Source of the DNA: CAVUQH01 sp963774445
GTDB taxonomy: Bacteria; Myxococcota_A; Polyangia; Haliangiales; Haliangiaceae
DNA length: 64,000 bases
NCBI GenBank assembly: GCA_963774445.1
Contig: CAVZFC010000010.1
Span: forward strand, 124,001-188,000
Direction: 5' to 3'
The notes under the pieces were generated by a model. That model was given only the letters and a program-made list of their open reading frames with translations. It made no database searches and was not told where the DNA came from. Numbering within the stretch: position 1 is the stretch's first letter; each line of letters opens with the position of its first letter. Made by a program: the position numbers and the translations under genes. Below are positions 24,132-34,430 of this stretch, piece by piece.

Positions 24132-25850
24132 ATGATCGACACGAGACGTCTGCAGTATTGGACGAGCTCTCTCTTCGTGGCCGCCATCGCCGGGGGCTGC
24201 ATCGCAGGGAACGGGCAATCTAACTCCGCGATCGACTGGACCGGCGAAAGCTGCGAAACCATCGACTTCGACACCGACGGCGGGGGCGATGCGATCGTCA
24301 CCGGCCAGGTGATCGAGGAGGCCTACGCGGCCAAGGGAATCCACGTACAGGTTTTCCAGGACGAGGCCGAGACCATCCCCGGGCTGGGGGTCGCGTTCGA
24401 CAGCAAGCACCCGACCGGCGGCGACGACGACCTGAAGTTCAACGGACTGGGTCACCTCCTGATCAACCAGGAGAACTTCACCGCGGCCGAGGTCGCCGCC
24501 GGCCAGGTCGCCGAGCCCGACGACGAAGCCAAGGGCGCCTTCTTCGACATCCACTTCGACGACCCGGCCTGCGTCCGCAGCCTGGTCCTGCTCGACATCG
24601 ACTACGGCGAAGACCCGGCCAAGCTGGCCTTCTACGACGACGCCGACAACCTCATCGCGACCCACCAGGTCGCCCCGATGGGCAACAACGTGCGCCTCGA
24701 CGTGTCGCTGCCGGCGACGCCGCAGTGCAACGTGGCGCGCATGACCGTCTATCTGTCGTCGAGCGGCGCCATGGACAACCTGAAGGTCTGCCGGCGCCCG
24801 CAGGCGCCGCAGGTCTGGACCCGCACCTACGACAGTGGCTACGACGACGTCGGCAACGATGTGGCCGCCGACTCCAACCGCAACGCCGTGGTCGTCGGCA
24901 CCAGCGGCACCGCCGCCGGCACCACCGACGGCATCGTGCGCAAGTACGATCCCGTCGGCAACCTGCTGTGGAACACGTCCATCGACAACGGCGGCGACGA
25001 CACCGCCGAATCGGTCGCCGTCAACACCTGCGACCAGATCCTGGTGACCGGCCGCGCCATGGGCACGGGTGACGACGACCTGTACGTGACCAAGCTCGAG
25101 AAGGACGGCAGCACGCTCTGGACCAAGACCTACGACGGCGGCGCTGACGACGCCGGGTTCGGCGTGGCCAGCGACTCGACCAAGCACGTGGTGGTCGCCG
25201 GCTTCACCACGACCGCAAGCGGCACCGACATCTTCGTCCGCCAGTACGACCGCGACGGCAACACCGTGTGGACGCGCAGTGCTGACGTCGGCGCCCGCGA
25301 CATCGCCTACGACGTCGCCGTCGGTCCCAACGACGAGATCGCAGTGGTCGGCCAGATCGACAACGGCGACCTGGACCTGTGGGTGCGCCTGTACGACTCC
25401 GCCGGCACCGAGCAGTGGACCCGCGTCTTCGACGGCGGCGGTGACGACATCGGCCACGGCGTGGCGATCGACGGCGACGGCAACGTGCTGGTCGGCGGCG
25501 AAGCGTTCAACGGCGCCACCAGCGATGCCTTCGTGCGCAAGTACGACGCCGCCGGCAACATGGTCTGGACCCAGACCTTCGACGGAGGTGGCGTCAACGT
25601 CGCCAACGGCGTGGCCACCGACGCCGCCGGCAGCGTGATCGTGAACGGCTTCACCGACAACGCCACCCGCGACGGCTGGACGCGCAAGTACGACGCCGAC
25701 GGCAACGTGGTCTGGACCGAGCTGTTCGACCAGGGCGGCGCGGACGAGGGCAACGGCGTGGCGACCGACATCTCCGGCGCCGTCCTCGCCACCGGCTTCT
25801 TCGAGGGGCCGAGCGACCTCGACCTGTGGCTGGCGAGGTATCGCCCGTGA
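24132..25850 (+). CDS. Lipoprotein with seven beta-propeller repeats
   Basis: A 572-residue exported protein with lipobox IAGGC. After an N-terminal domain of about 200 residues, seven repeats of roughly 50 residues begin with WTRTYDSG, WNTSIDNG, WTKTYDGG, WTRSADVG, WTRVFDGG, WTQTFDGG and WTELFDQG, each followed by a GVA-type strand and a (V/Y)RKYD strand. This is the SBBP/PQQ-like pattern and would close a seven-bladed beta-propeller on the outer surface. The ligand is unknown. A sigma-54 promoter lies directly upstream. It converges with the TPR gene. Confidence 0.82.
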   Translation: MIDTRRLQYWTSSLFVAAIAGGCIAGNGQSNSAIDWTGESCETIDFDTDGGGDAIVTGQVIEEAYAAKGIHVQVFQDEAETIPGLGVAFDSKHPTGGDDDLKFNGLGHLLINQENFTAAEVAAGQVAEPDDEAKGAFFDIHFDDPACVRSLVLLDIDYGEDPAKLAFYDDADNLIATHQVAPMGNNVRLDVSLPATPQCNVARMTVYLSSSGAMDNLKVCRRPQAPQVWTRTYDSGYDDVGNDVAADSNRNAVVVGTSGTAAGTTDGIVRKYDPVGNLLWNTSIDNGGDDTAESVAVNTCDQILVTGRAMGTGDDDLYVTKLEKDGSTLWTKTYDGGADDAGFGVASDSTKHVVVAGFTTTASGTDIFVRQYDRDGNTVWTRSADVGARDIAYDVAVGPNDEIAVVGQIDNGDLDLWVRLYDSAGTEQWTRVFDGGGDDIGHGVAIDGDGNVLVGGEAFNGATSDAFVRKYDAAGNMVWTQTFDGGGVNVANGVATDAAGSVIVNGFTDNATRDGWTRKYDADGNVVWTELFDQGGADEGNGVATDISGAVLATGFFEGPSDLDLWLARYRP

Positions 25851-25855
25851 GCCGG

Positions 25856-25869
25856 CCGCGGCGCCGCGG
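25856..25869. terminator. Perfect palindrome between convergent stops
   Basis: CCGCGGCGCCGCGG is a perfect 14-bp palindrome in the 21-bp gap between two convergent genes. There is no T-tract, so termination is inferred only. Confidence 0.3.
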
Positions 25870-25871
25870 GA

Positions 25872-26704
25872 TCAGTACATCGCCACAGCGAGCGAGAATC
25901 CGGTCGGCGTGAGCGCCAGCCGCACCCGGCCGCCGCGCCGCTTCACCGTGAGATAGCGGTAGGTGGCGCCGGCGGCCAGCGCCGCACCCACGCCCAACGC
26001 GACCAGCGACACGGTGCGGTCGCGGCTGGCGCGGTTCGTGGCATCGAGGTAGTCGAAGTAGTTCGACGACTCGCTGGACGCGCGCTCGGCCGACCCCTTG
26101 GCCACCCAGAAGCCGATCGACACGCCGAGGGCGGCGACGCTGCCGCCCGCCATCGCTCCGCCGGCGACATCGCGATACCAGTCGGCTCGATCGCGCCCGG
26201 GCCCGGTGGTTAGCGCTGCCGCCGGGGCGTGAATCGGTGCCGGCGGCTCGGAGGCCTGCTCGGCTTCGTCGAGCGCTTGCGGCGTGGGCACGCGCGGTCG
26301 TCCGCCCGGCCCCGACTCCAGCGCCCGATTACATCGGCGCAGGTTGACCCGCGCGGCCTCGGCCTGGTTGGGATCGGGGTGCGTCTCGAGGAAGCGCTGG
26401 TAGTAGACCACCGCTGTCGGGCAGTCACCGGACAGTCGCTCGGCCTGGGCCATGGCGAACAGGAAGTCGGGCCGCGGGTCGAGGGCGTAGCCGGCGCGGA
26501 ACTCGACCAACGCCAGCTCGTACTGCTTCTCGGCGTAGAACTCGATGCCGCGCTGCAGGTGCTCGTCAACCTCGCGTGCCAGATCGGTGTCGGCCTCGGA
26601 CTTCGTGGCTCTCTTCTGGTCGGACTTCCGGTCCGGCTTGGGCTCATCGGCGCGCGCCGTCGCCGAGACGGCAACCAGCGCCAACGCCAACGCCAGCGCC
26701 CGCG

Positions 26705-26708
<4 letters not shown>
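25872..26708 (-). CDS. TPR-repeat membrane protein co-transcribed with Ser/Thr kinase
   Basis: A GTG-started 278-residue protein with signal peptide (LALALALVAVSATARA). Residues about 45-125 form TPR-like helices (EFYAEKQYELALVEFRAGYAL, CPTAVVYYQRFLETHPDPNQ). Two hydrophobic segments sit near residues 185-210 and 233-252. The start overlaps the kinase stop by 4 bp (GTGA), so both are made from one mRNA. Such signal peptide-TPR-TM proteins often accompany myxobacterial kinases; it may scaffold or be a substrate, which is inference. Confidence 0.78.
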
Positions 26709-28492
<1,784 letters not shown>

Positions 28493-28725
28493 TCTTCTTC
28501 AACGTACGAACGACGGACCAAACGATCAATAGCGGGCTCGAACGTCACGTGTGCAACGTTTCCAGAGCCGATCGTCGACGCCAACTTCGCGACACCAACA
28601 CACGTCGTCACCGCAGTAGGAAGCGTGTGCCCACGTAGTAGTCTCGTCGTTCGGCAAGAGACAGCCAGCTCACACTCGAGGTGATCGTTGATTGCGCTCC
28701 GCCGATCGCGTAACCGTGGATCACA

Positions 28726-30183
28726 GTGACGCGCGCAAGCACGTGGGGAGTTGCGGTCGCGTTCGCTGCCTTCGCGAGCGCCTGCGCCAGCCCGTCCGGG
28801 TTCCATTGCGAGAGCAACAGCGAGTGCCAGGGCGCGGTCGCCGGGCGCTGCGAACCCAATGGTTACTGCAGCTTCCCCGACTCCGACTGCACCTCCGGCT
28901 TCCGCTATGGCGAGGCATCCGGCTCGCTCGGCGGCGTCTGCACCGGTGAGGAAGAGCAGCCAGACGCCGGCGTCAGTGGTGGCCCCGACGCGCCGATAGC
29001 GACCAGCGATGGCGGTGACGGAGACGCACCGGTCTCCAACCCGGACGCGGCCACCTCGTCGCCCGACGCCGATCCCAACCAGCCGGACGCCGGGCCGATC
29101 ATCGTCGATTTCACGCCGTCCAACATTCCCACCTCGCTCCTGACCTCGGCGACCAACGCCCTGCGGCTGCAGGCGCCGGACGGCGAGGTTGAGATAAACA
29201 CCGACACCGGCGCTATCACCCGACTGTCCGACTTTGCCGACCTCCATCCGATCGGCGTCGGCTTCACCAAGGTCAATCAGAGCGGCGGCCCGGACATCGG
29301 CATCTTCTCGATGACCGCCCTGGACGTCGCGGACGGTGTGACCATCCGGGTCAAGGGCAGCGCCGCGCTCGCCTTCGCGGTCAAGGGCGACGTCAACCTG
29401 GCCGGCATCATCGATGCCCGCGGCGGCCGCAGCGCCGCCAGCGACGCCGGTCCCGGCGGCTACGCCGGCGGCGTGTCCGGCGGCTGCGCCGGCAGCGGGC
29501 CGGGCGCCGGCGGCGCCGGGTCGAGCAATCAGGATGTGGGCGGCGGCGGTGGCGGCTACGTCGACACCGGCGGCGGCGGCGGGCAGCGCGGCGGACAGGC
29601 TGGCGCCAGTGGCGGCTCGGCCTACGGCTCGGCCCTGCTGCCGCTGATCGGCGGCTCGGGCGGCGGCTGCGGCGGCGGCGGCGCTCCGCGGGCGCGCGGC
29701 GGCGGCGGCGGCGGCGCGGTGCAGATCTCGGCCCGCGGCGTGATCACGATCTACGCCAGCGGCGCGATCGACACCGGCGGCGCCGGTGGCAGCGGCGGCA
29801 TGTCGGACAACGGCGGCGGCGGCGGCGGCTCCGGCGGCGGCGTCCTGCTCGAGGGCGGGCGCATCGTCCTGCTCGGCGCGATCGCCGCCAACGGCGGCGG
29901 CGGCGGTGCCGGTGCGGTCGCTGGCGGGACCGGCGCCTCGGGCAAGGGCGGCACGCGATCGACGGCGCGCGCCAGCGGTGGCGCGGCCGCGGGCGAGGGC
30001 GCGGCCGGCGGCTCGGGTGGCGCCGGCACCGCGGGCGCCGGCAACGACGGCGGCACCGCCAGCGCCAGCGGCAACGGCGGCGGCGGCGGCGGCGCGGGCG
30101 GACGCATCCACCTGCGCTCGGACGACATTCGCAACACGGGAACGCTGACGCCGATCGTCGGATTGACGCAGTCCGGCTTGTGA
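28726..30183 (+). CDS. Gly-rich cell-surface lipoprotein
   Basis: A GTG-started 485-residue protein with lipobox-like FASAC, a short Cys-containing domain (CESNSECQG, GRCEPNGYCSFPDSDC) and a PDAG-type linker typical of myxobacterial surface proteins. Residues about 220-460 are dominated by Gly/Ala runs (GGGGGGYVDTGGGGGQRGG and similar) interspersed with short hydrophobic strands, probably a beta-helix-like surface structure. No enzymatic motif is visible. The repeats make the gene prone to slippage. The function is unknown. Confidence 0.78.
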   Translation: MTRASTWGVAVAFAAFASACASPSGFHCESNSECQGAVAGRCEPNGYCSFPDSDCTSGFRYGEASGSLGGVCTGEEEQPDAGVSGGPDAPIATSDGGDGDAPVSNPDAATSSPDADPNQPDAGPIIVDFTPSNIPTSLLTSATNALRLQAPDGEVEINTDTGAITRLSDFADLHPIGVGFTKVNQSGGPDIGIFSMTALDVADGVTIRVKGSAALAFAVKGDVNLAGIIDARGGRSAASDAGPGGYAGGVSGGCAGSGPGAGGAGSSNQDVGGGGGGYVDTGGGGGQRGGQAGASGGSAYGSALLPLIGGSGGGCGGGGAPRARGGGGGGAVQISARGVITIYASGAIDTGGAGGSGGMSDNGGGGGGSGGGVLLEGGRIVLLGAIAANGGGGGAGAVAGGTGASGKGGTRSTARASGGAAAGEGAAGGSGGAGTAGAGNDGGTASASGNGGGGGGAGGRIHLRSDDIRNTGTLTPIVGLTQSGL

Positions 30184-30225
30184 GCTGAACGCCTCAGAAG
30201 CGTCGCCCCTCGAGGCGAAACCGGC

Positions 30226-31020
30226 TCACCAGGGGTGGGCGTCGAGGAAGCCGAGGACGTGCCGGGCGACCGCTTCCGGCTGCTCCATGGCCGACAGGTG
30301 ACCAGCGCCGGGAATGCGCACCAGCTGCGAGCCGGCGATGCCGCGGTGGATCGCCTCGGAGCGGGGCGGCGGGGTGGCGGCGTCTTCCTCGCCGACCAGG
30401 ATCAACGTCGGCGCGCGGATGGCACCGAGGTCGCCGGTGGGGCCGCGGCCGTTGACGGCACGAATCGCCCGGATCAGCGGCTCGCGCTCCTGCCCGCGCA
30501 TCCGCTCGACGAAGCGCTCGGCGATCTCGGGGCGTTCGAGCATGGTTGTCTCGGCCAGCATGATCGGCGCCACGCGGGCGGCCAGGGCATCGGTCAGACC
30601 GCGCTTGCGGTAGAGCCGCGCGAGGATGCCGTAGCGCACCCGCCGCCACCAGCCTTCGGGATCGGCGTTCGAATCGACGAGGATCATCGGCCCGACCCGC
30701 TCGGGCGCACGCAGAGCCAGACGCATGGCGGTCATCCCGCCCATCGACAAGCCGCACAGCGCCGCGCGGCCGACCTTCTCGGCGTCCATCACCGCCAGCC
30801 AGTCGCCGACGAGGTCGGCAAAGGTGAACGGCGCCGGCGCGGTGGAGCCGCCGTGACCGCGAAAGTCGATGTTGATCACCCGGTAGCGTTCGGCCAACGC
30901 GGGCACGACCCCGTCCCACATCCGGTGGTCGCAGAGCAGGCTGTGGCCCAGCAGCACGGCCGGTCCCTGCCCCGACAGTTCATAGGAGATGACGGCGCCG
31001 GCGCGTTCGAGGGTCGGCAT
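30226..31020 (-). CDS. Alpha/beta hydrolase (3-oxoadipate enol-lactonase-like)
   Basis: A 264-residue cytoplasmic alpha/beta-fold hydrolase. Features: GHSLLCDHRMWDGVVPAL near the oxyanion hole, INIDFRGHGGST, nucleophile GLSMGG, acid in LILVGEEDAATP, and His in IPGAGHLSAMEQP. The sequence order resembles PcaD-like enol-lactonases, but there are no other beta-ketoadipate pathway genes nearby, so the substrate is uncertain. The ATG has TAGCGT 6 nt upstream. It diverges from the D-amino-acid enzyme with 61 bp between; both starts carry leaderless-type -10 elements. Confidence 0.87.
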   Translation of the reverse strand: MPTLERAGAVISYELSGQGPAVLLGHSLLCDHRMWDGVVPALAERYRVINIDFRGHGGSTAPAPFTFADLVGDWLAVMDAEKVGRAALCGLSMGGMTAMRLALRAPERVGPMILVDSNADPEGWWRRVRYGILARLYRKRGLTDALAARVAPIMLAETTMLERPEIAERFVERMRGQEREPLIRAIRAVNGRGPTGDLGAIRAPTLILVGEEDAATPPPRSEAIHRGIAGSQLVRIPGAGHLSAMEQPEAVARHVLGFLDAHPW

Positions 31021-31026
31021 GGGCCG

Positions 31027-31032
31027 ACGCTA
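31027..31032 (-). promoter_or_regulatory. TANNNT -10 element, leaderless type
   Basis: TAGCGT on the minus strand, 6 nt before the ATG at 31020. Confidence 0.45.
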
Positions 31033-31069
31033 CCACGGGAGGCCGGTGGCGACCGCCGAGCCCGTGGCG

Positions 31070-31075
31070 TAGCAT
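31070..31075 (+). promoter_or_regulatory. TANNNT -10 element, leaderless type
   Basis: TAGCAT, 6 nt before the GTG at 31082; a back-to-back pair with the element at 31027-31032. Confidence 0.45.
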
Positions 31076-31081
31076 CGCCGC

Positions 31082-32206
31082 GTGCGCACGCTCGATCTGC
31101 CGACCCCGGCGCTGATCCTCGATCGCTCCCGGCTGGTAGCCAACTGCCGGCGGATGTCGGCGCGCGTGCGTGGGGCTGGCCTCGCGTTGCGCCCGCACCT
31201 CAAGACCGCGAAGTCGGATCGGGTGGCGGCGGTCGCTACCGCCGGCTTCTCCGGGGGGATCACGGTCTCGACCCTGGCCGAGGCCGACTACTTTCTCGAC
31301 CGCGGCATCGCCGACATGACCTATGCGGTCTGCGTGGTGCCGGCCAAGCTCGACCGCGTGGCCACGCTGCAGGCGCGAGGTGCCCGGCTCGGGCTGGTCA
31401 CCGACGACCTCGCGGTGGCTCACGCCATTGCCGCCGCGGCGCCTCGCTACGACCAACCGCTGCACGTCTACGTCGAGGTCGACTGCGGCGACGCACGCAC
31501 CGGCGTCGGCCCGGACGGCGACGCGCTGCTGGCGATCGCCCGCGCCCTAAACGACGCGGCCAACGTCGAGCTCGCCGGCGTGCTCACCCACGGCGGCCAG
31601 TCGTACGCCTGCCGCGGCGTGGCCGAGGTGGCGCGCGTCGCCGAGGAGGAGCGGGCGGCGGTGGTGCGCGCAGCCGAGCGGCTGCGTGCGGCCGGCCTGC
31701 CCTGCCCCGTGGTCAGCGCCGGGTCGACACCAACGGCAGTGCAGGCGCCGCGCTTCGACGGCCTCACCGAGCTGCGCCCGGGGGTCTACATGTTCGGCGA
31801 CCTGGCCCAGTACGGGCGCGGGTCGTGCCGCATCGAAGACCTCGCGCTGTCGGTGCTGGCAACCGTGATTGGCCACCGCCGTGAGCGGAACCGCCTGCTC
31901 ATCGACGCCGGCGGCCTGGCGCTGAGCAAAGATACCAGCGCCGGCGACGTCATCCCCGATGCCGGCTATGGCTGGGTGGTCAACGCGACCAGCGGCGCGC
32001 GCATCGGCGACCTGCGCGTGGCCGCCGTGGATCAGGAGCACGGCTTCGTCGAGGGCTCGTCGATTCCCTGGGACCGGCTGCCGATCGGCGCCATCGTCAG
32101 GGTGTTGCCCAACCATGCCTGCATGACGGCGGCCGCCCACGACCGGTATCAGGTGGTCGAGGGCGGTGAGGTGGTCGAGGTCTGGGATCGCGCGCGCGGG
32201 TGGTAG
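31082..32206 (+). CDS. D-serine dehydratase/D-threonine aldolase family enzyme (alanine racemase fold)
   Basis: A GTG-started 374-residue PLP enzyme of fold type III. The N-terminus reads LDLPTPALILDRSRL, with the PLP lysine in LRPHLKTAKS. The C-terminal metal-site segment is RVLPNHACMTAAAHDRYQVV, whose His and Cys bind the divalent metal in the DSD1/D-threonine aldolase family. The enzyme would cleave or deaminate a D-beta-hydroxy amino acid. No partner gene indicates which substrate. The start is supported by TAGCAT 6 nt upstream. Confidence 0.88.
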   Translation: MRTLDLPTPALILDRSRLVANCRRMSARVRGAGLALRPHLKTAKSDRVAAVATAGFSGGITVSTLAEADYFLDRGIADMTYAVCVVPAKLDRVATLQARGARLGLVTDDLAVAHAIAAAAPRYDQPLHVYVEVDCGDARTGVGPDGDALLAIARALNDAANVELAGVLTHGGQSYACRGVAEVARVAEEERAAVVRAAERLRAAGLPCPVVSAGSTPTAVQAPRFDGLTELRPGVYMFGDLAQYGRGSCRIEDLALSVLATVIGHRRERNRLLIDAGGLALSKDTSAGDVIPDAGYGWVVNATSGARIGDLRVAAVDQEHGFVEGSSIPWDRLPIGAIVRVLPNHACMTAAAHDRYQVVEGGEVVEVWDRARGW

Positions 32207-32291
32207 TACCGCGCCGCGCCGCCCCGGCGGAGGCGACGGACGCGTTGCGGCCGACTAGCAGAGCGCCGAGCAGCAGCAGGAATTCAGCGCT

Positions 32292-33095
32292 CTAGTAGCC
32301 CGCCTTGTAGTTTTGCCAGATCTCGCCGGGCGAGAGCTTGCGGCAGTAGACGGCGACGAGATAGATCTCGCCGCGCCAGGGCCGCTCACCGTTGAGCTCG
32401 TTGGCCAGGCCGAGGCGGTAGGTCATGTCCCAGTTGGAGAAGCTGCCGGCCAGGGTCTCGGTGCCAGCGAGCTGACCGTCGACCCAGAGCTGCGCCTCGT
32501 CGTCGACGCCGCTGCGGGCGTAGGCCAGGTGCACGATGTTGCCGCCGAAGGCGTTGACGTCCGAGACGGTGGTGCCGCCGTTGTCGTCGGTCTCGGTGGT
32601 GCGGGCCCGCGCGTTGACCAGGAGGTTGTCCTGCGCCAGCGTGAAGTTGCGGCTGTTGTTGCCGTCCGACAGGGTCACGATGCGGGCCGGGCCGCTCTGG
32701 TTGACGGCCGCCGGACGCACCCACGCCTCCACGGTGAGCGCGTTGGACGCCATGCACGAGCTGCCGATGCGATCGGCCGGGCCGACCGTGGCGATGAGCG
32801 TGGGCGCGGTGACGTTGATGCCACCGTCGGGCATCCACTGCACCGCGGCCGGGTCGTCGAACTGCAGATCGAGGCCGCCGATCAGGCTCTGGTCGTAGAC
32901 CGTGGAGCCGCTGCCCTCGTCGAAGAGATAGATCGCCTGCAGACCGGCGGTTACGCGCGGGCTCGCCGCGGGCCCGGCGTCCGGTGACGCTCCGCCGCCC
33001 GGTCCACCGCCGCCGCCCGGAGGAATCGAGCCGACGTCGCCGCAGGCGAGGGCGAAGGGGATGAGGAGGAGGGCGAGGAGAGGCGTGCGCTTCAT
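32292..33095 (-). CDS. LamG-domain lipoprotein
   Basis: A 267-residue lipoprotein with lipobox FALAC and a Gly/Pro linker with SPDAGP. The rest is one concanavalin A-like/LamG domain: GLQAIYLFDEGSGSTVYDQS at the start, LTVEAWVRPAAVNQSG and HLAYARSGVDDEAQLWVDGQ, ending with the typical WRGEIYLVAVYCRKLSPGEI segment. Such domains bind carbohydrate or protein at the cell surface. It has its own AAGGAG ribosome site and a sigma-54 element further upstream. Confidence 0.85.
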   Translation of the reverse strand: MKRTPLLALLLIPFALACGDVGSIPPGGGGGPGGGASPDAGPAASPRVTAGLQAIYLFDEGSGSTVYDQSLIGGLDLQFDDPAAVQWMPDGGINVTAPTLIATVGPADRIGSSCMASNALTVEAWVRPAAVNQSGPARIVTLSDGNNSRNFTLAQDNLLVNARARTTETDDNGGTTVSDVNAFGGNIVHLAYARSGVDDEAQLWVDGQLAGTETLAGSFSNWDMTYRLGLANELNGERPWRGEIYLVAVYCRKLSPGEIWQNYKAGY

Positions 33096-33126
33096 GGGGA
33101 GGTGCTCCTTTACGGGCGCGAACTAA

Positions 33127-33142
33127 AGCAGCGACCGTGCCA
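33127..33142 (-). promoter_or_regulatory. Sigma-54 type promoter of the LamG lipoprotein
   Basis: Minus-strand TGGCACGGTCGCTGCT has a perfect -24 half (TGGCACG) and GG/GC 10 nt apart. The predicted transcription start leaves about 20 nt of leader with an AAGGAG site. The rest of the 250-bp gap (33096-33345) shows no convincing gene. Confidence 0.65.
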
Positions 33143-33345
33143 CCCCGCCAACCCCTCGATTTTCCGTCTGTATGAGGACCTGACCACCGCCTCTGAGACC
33201 ATGGTTGAGGAACGGCCAAGGGGGCAGTCAGCCACAGGCGAGACCTCGGCCCCCGGGTCACATGTGCGACCCCCGAGCACCCTGCGGGGCGGGGGCCACC
33301 AGCAGCTCGAGAGCTTCCTCGACGTCTTGCGCAGCAACGTCGAGC

Positions 33346-34332
33346 TCAGCGTCCGCCGGCTGCTCGATCGCGCCCCGGTGTAGCGCCTGCGCTCCGGCGC
33401 CGCCTGCGCACGAACAGGCCGAGCCCGAGGATCAGCGGGGCGACCGCGCCCGAGCCGCCGCCGCCCGCGGCGCAGCCGCCGATCGCATCGCCCGGGTTAC
33501 CCGGACCCGGATCGGTCGGGCCCGGGTCGGTCGGGCCCGGATCGGTCGGGCCCGGGTCGGTCGGACCCGGATCGGTCGGGTCAGTCGGGTCGGTCGGGTC
33601 GACGCCCGTGGCGAAGTCGACGAGCTCGGCGTAAGTGCCGTTCCAGTGGTCACGGTCGATGTTGGTCGAGATGCCCGGCAGCGCGCCGGTCGAGGTGTAC
33701 TGCCAGAAGCTCCAGCGCGGCCACGGGTCGGCCATCAGCGGACAGTCGGCGCCGTAGTTGGCGACCCACAGCGGGTGGTCGAGAAAGTCGGCCGGCGCGC
33801 CGACGCTGTCCTGCCAGAAGTACTTGGCGGTGTAGATGATCGGCTTGCGCCCGATGGCCGCCTCGACGACGTCGCTCCACTCGTGGATCTTTTGCGTGAT
33901 CGAGGCCGCGGTCTCGCCGTCTGCTTCCTCGACGTCGAGCACCGGCGGCAGGTCGTCGGGCTCGAGCGTGCCCATCAGCGACAGCATCAGCTGCGCCTGC
34001 TCGGTGGCGTCTTCGTTGGGCTGGAAGTACTGGTAGGCGCCGCGGAGGATCCCGACGCGCCGGGCTTCGGACCAGTTCTCGGTGAACCGCTCGTCGACGT
34101 CGGCGAGGCCGTGGTTGACGCGGATGAAGGCGAAGCGGATGCCGGCGTCGGCCACCGGATCCCAGTCGATGTGTCCCTGCCACTTGGAGACGTCGATGCC
34201 CTCGACGGTCTCGGCGTCGGCGCAGACGCGCACCTCGGCCGTGAGCGAGCCGACCTCGGCGCCGTCGGACGGATCGGCGGGGCCGACACAGGCGGGAAGC
34301 AACAGGGCAAACGCGAGCGAGATCCGGCGCAT
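33346..34332 (-). CDS. GH25 lysozyme-like lipoprotein with MYXO-CTERM-type tail
   Basis: A 328-residue exported muramidase-like protein. Lipobox LLPAC is followed by a GH25 domain (about residues 40-235): EGIDVSKWQGHIDWDPVADA, FAFIRVNHG, RGAYQYFQPNEDA and PPVLDVEE, which carry the usual catalytic acids, then WQYTSTGALPGI. A linker of (DPTDPGP)n repeats encoded by tandem 15-bp units follows. The C-terminus is a GGCAAGGGG motif, a hydrophobic helix and RRRRR, the MYXO-CTERM-type surface sorting tail. Having both a lipobox and a sorting tail is noteworthy. A sigma-54 element lies upstream. Confidence 0.9.
   Translation of the reverse strand: MRRISLAFALLLPACVGPADPSDGAEVGSLTAEVRVCADAETVEGIDVSKWQGHIDWDPVADAGIRFAFIRVNHGLADVDERFTENWSEARRVGILRGAYQYFQPNEDATEQAQLMLSLMGTLEPDDLPPVLDVEEADGETAASITQKIHEWSDVVEAAIGRKPIIYTAKYFWQDSVGAPADFLDHPLWVANYGADCPLMADPWPRWSFWQYTSTGALPGISTNIDRDHWNGTYAELVDFATGVDPTDPTDPTDPGPTDPGPTDPGPTDPGPTDPGPGNPGDAIGGCAAGGGGSGAVAPLILGLGLFVRRRRRSAGATPGRDRAAGGR
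33497..33604. repeat. Tandem 15-bp repeats coding for the DPTDPGP linker
   Basis: Alternating CGGTCGGGCCCGGGT and CGGTCGGGCCCGGAT-type units encode the Pro/Asp/Thr linker between the lysozyme domain and the sorting tail. Unit number is likely variable between strains. Confidence 0.7.
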
Positions 34333-34345
34333 TGCGCGCCTCTGC

Positions 34346-34361
34346 TGCAGGCGTTGGGCCA
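34346..34361 (-). promoter_or_regulatory. Sigma-54 type promoter of the GH25 gene
   Basis: Minus-strand TGGCCCAACGCCTGCA: GG and GC 10 nt apart, two mismatches to consensus. Exactly 14 nt separate the -12 GC from the ATG at 34332. Confidence 0.5.
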
Positions 34362-34430
34362 GTGGCCGGACCACGCGATTCCGCGCGTTTGCGGGTGCAA
34401 ACGAACCGAAGTGCCCTCTCGAGGTTGCAC

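Noticed and set aside
30226..31020. Part of a beta-ketoadipate (aromatic degradation) cluster
   Set aside because: Only a generic PcaD-like hydrolase is present; no pcaB, pcaC or pcaIJ neighbours.
33201..33383. Small 60-residue plus-strand ORF in the gap before the GH25 gene
   Set aside because: It overlaps the GH25 3' end by 38 bp, has no ribosome site, and its codon pattern follows the opposite-strand gene; no support beyond openness.
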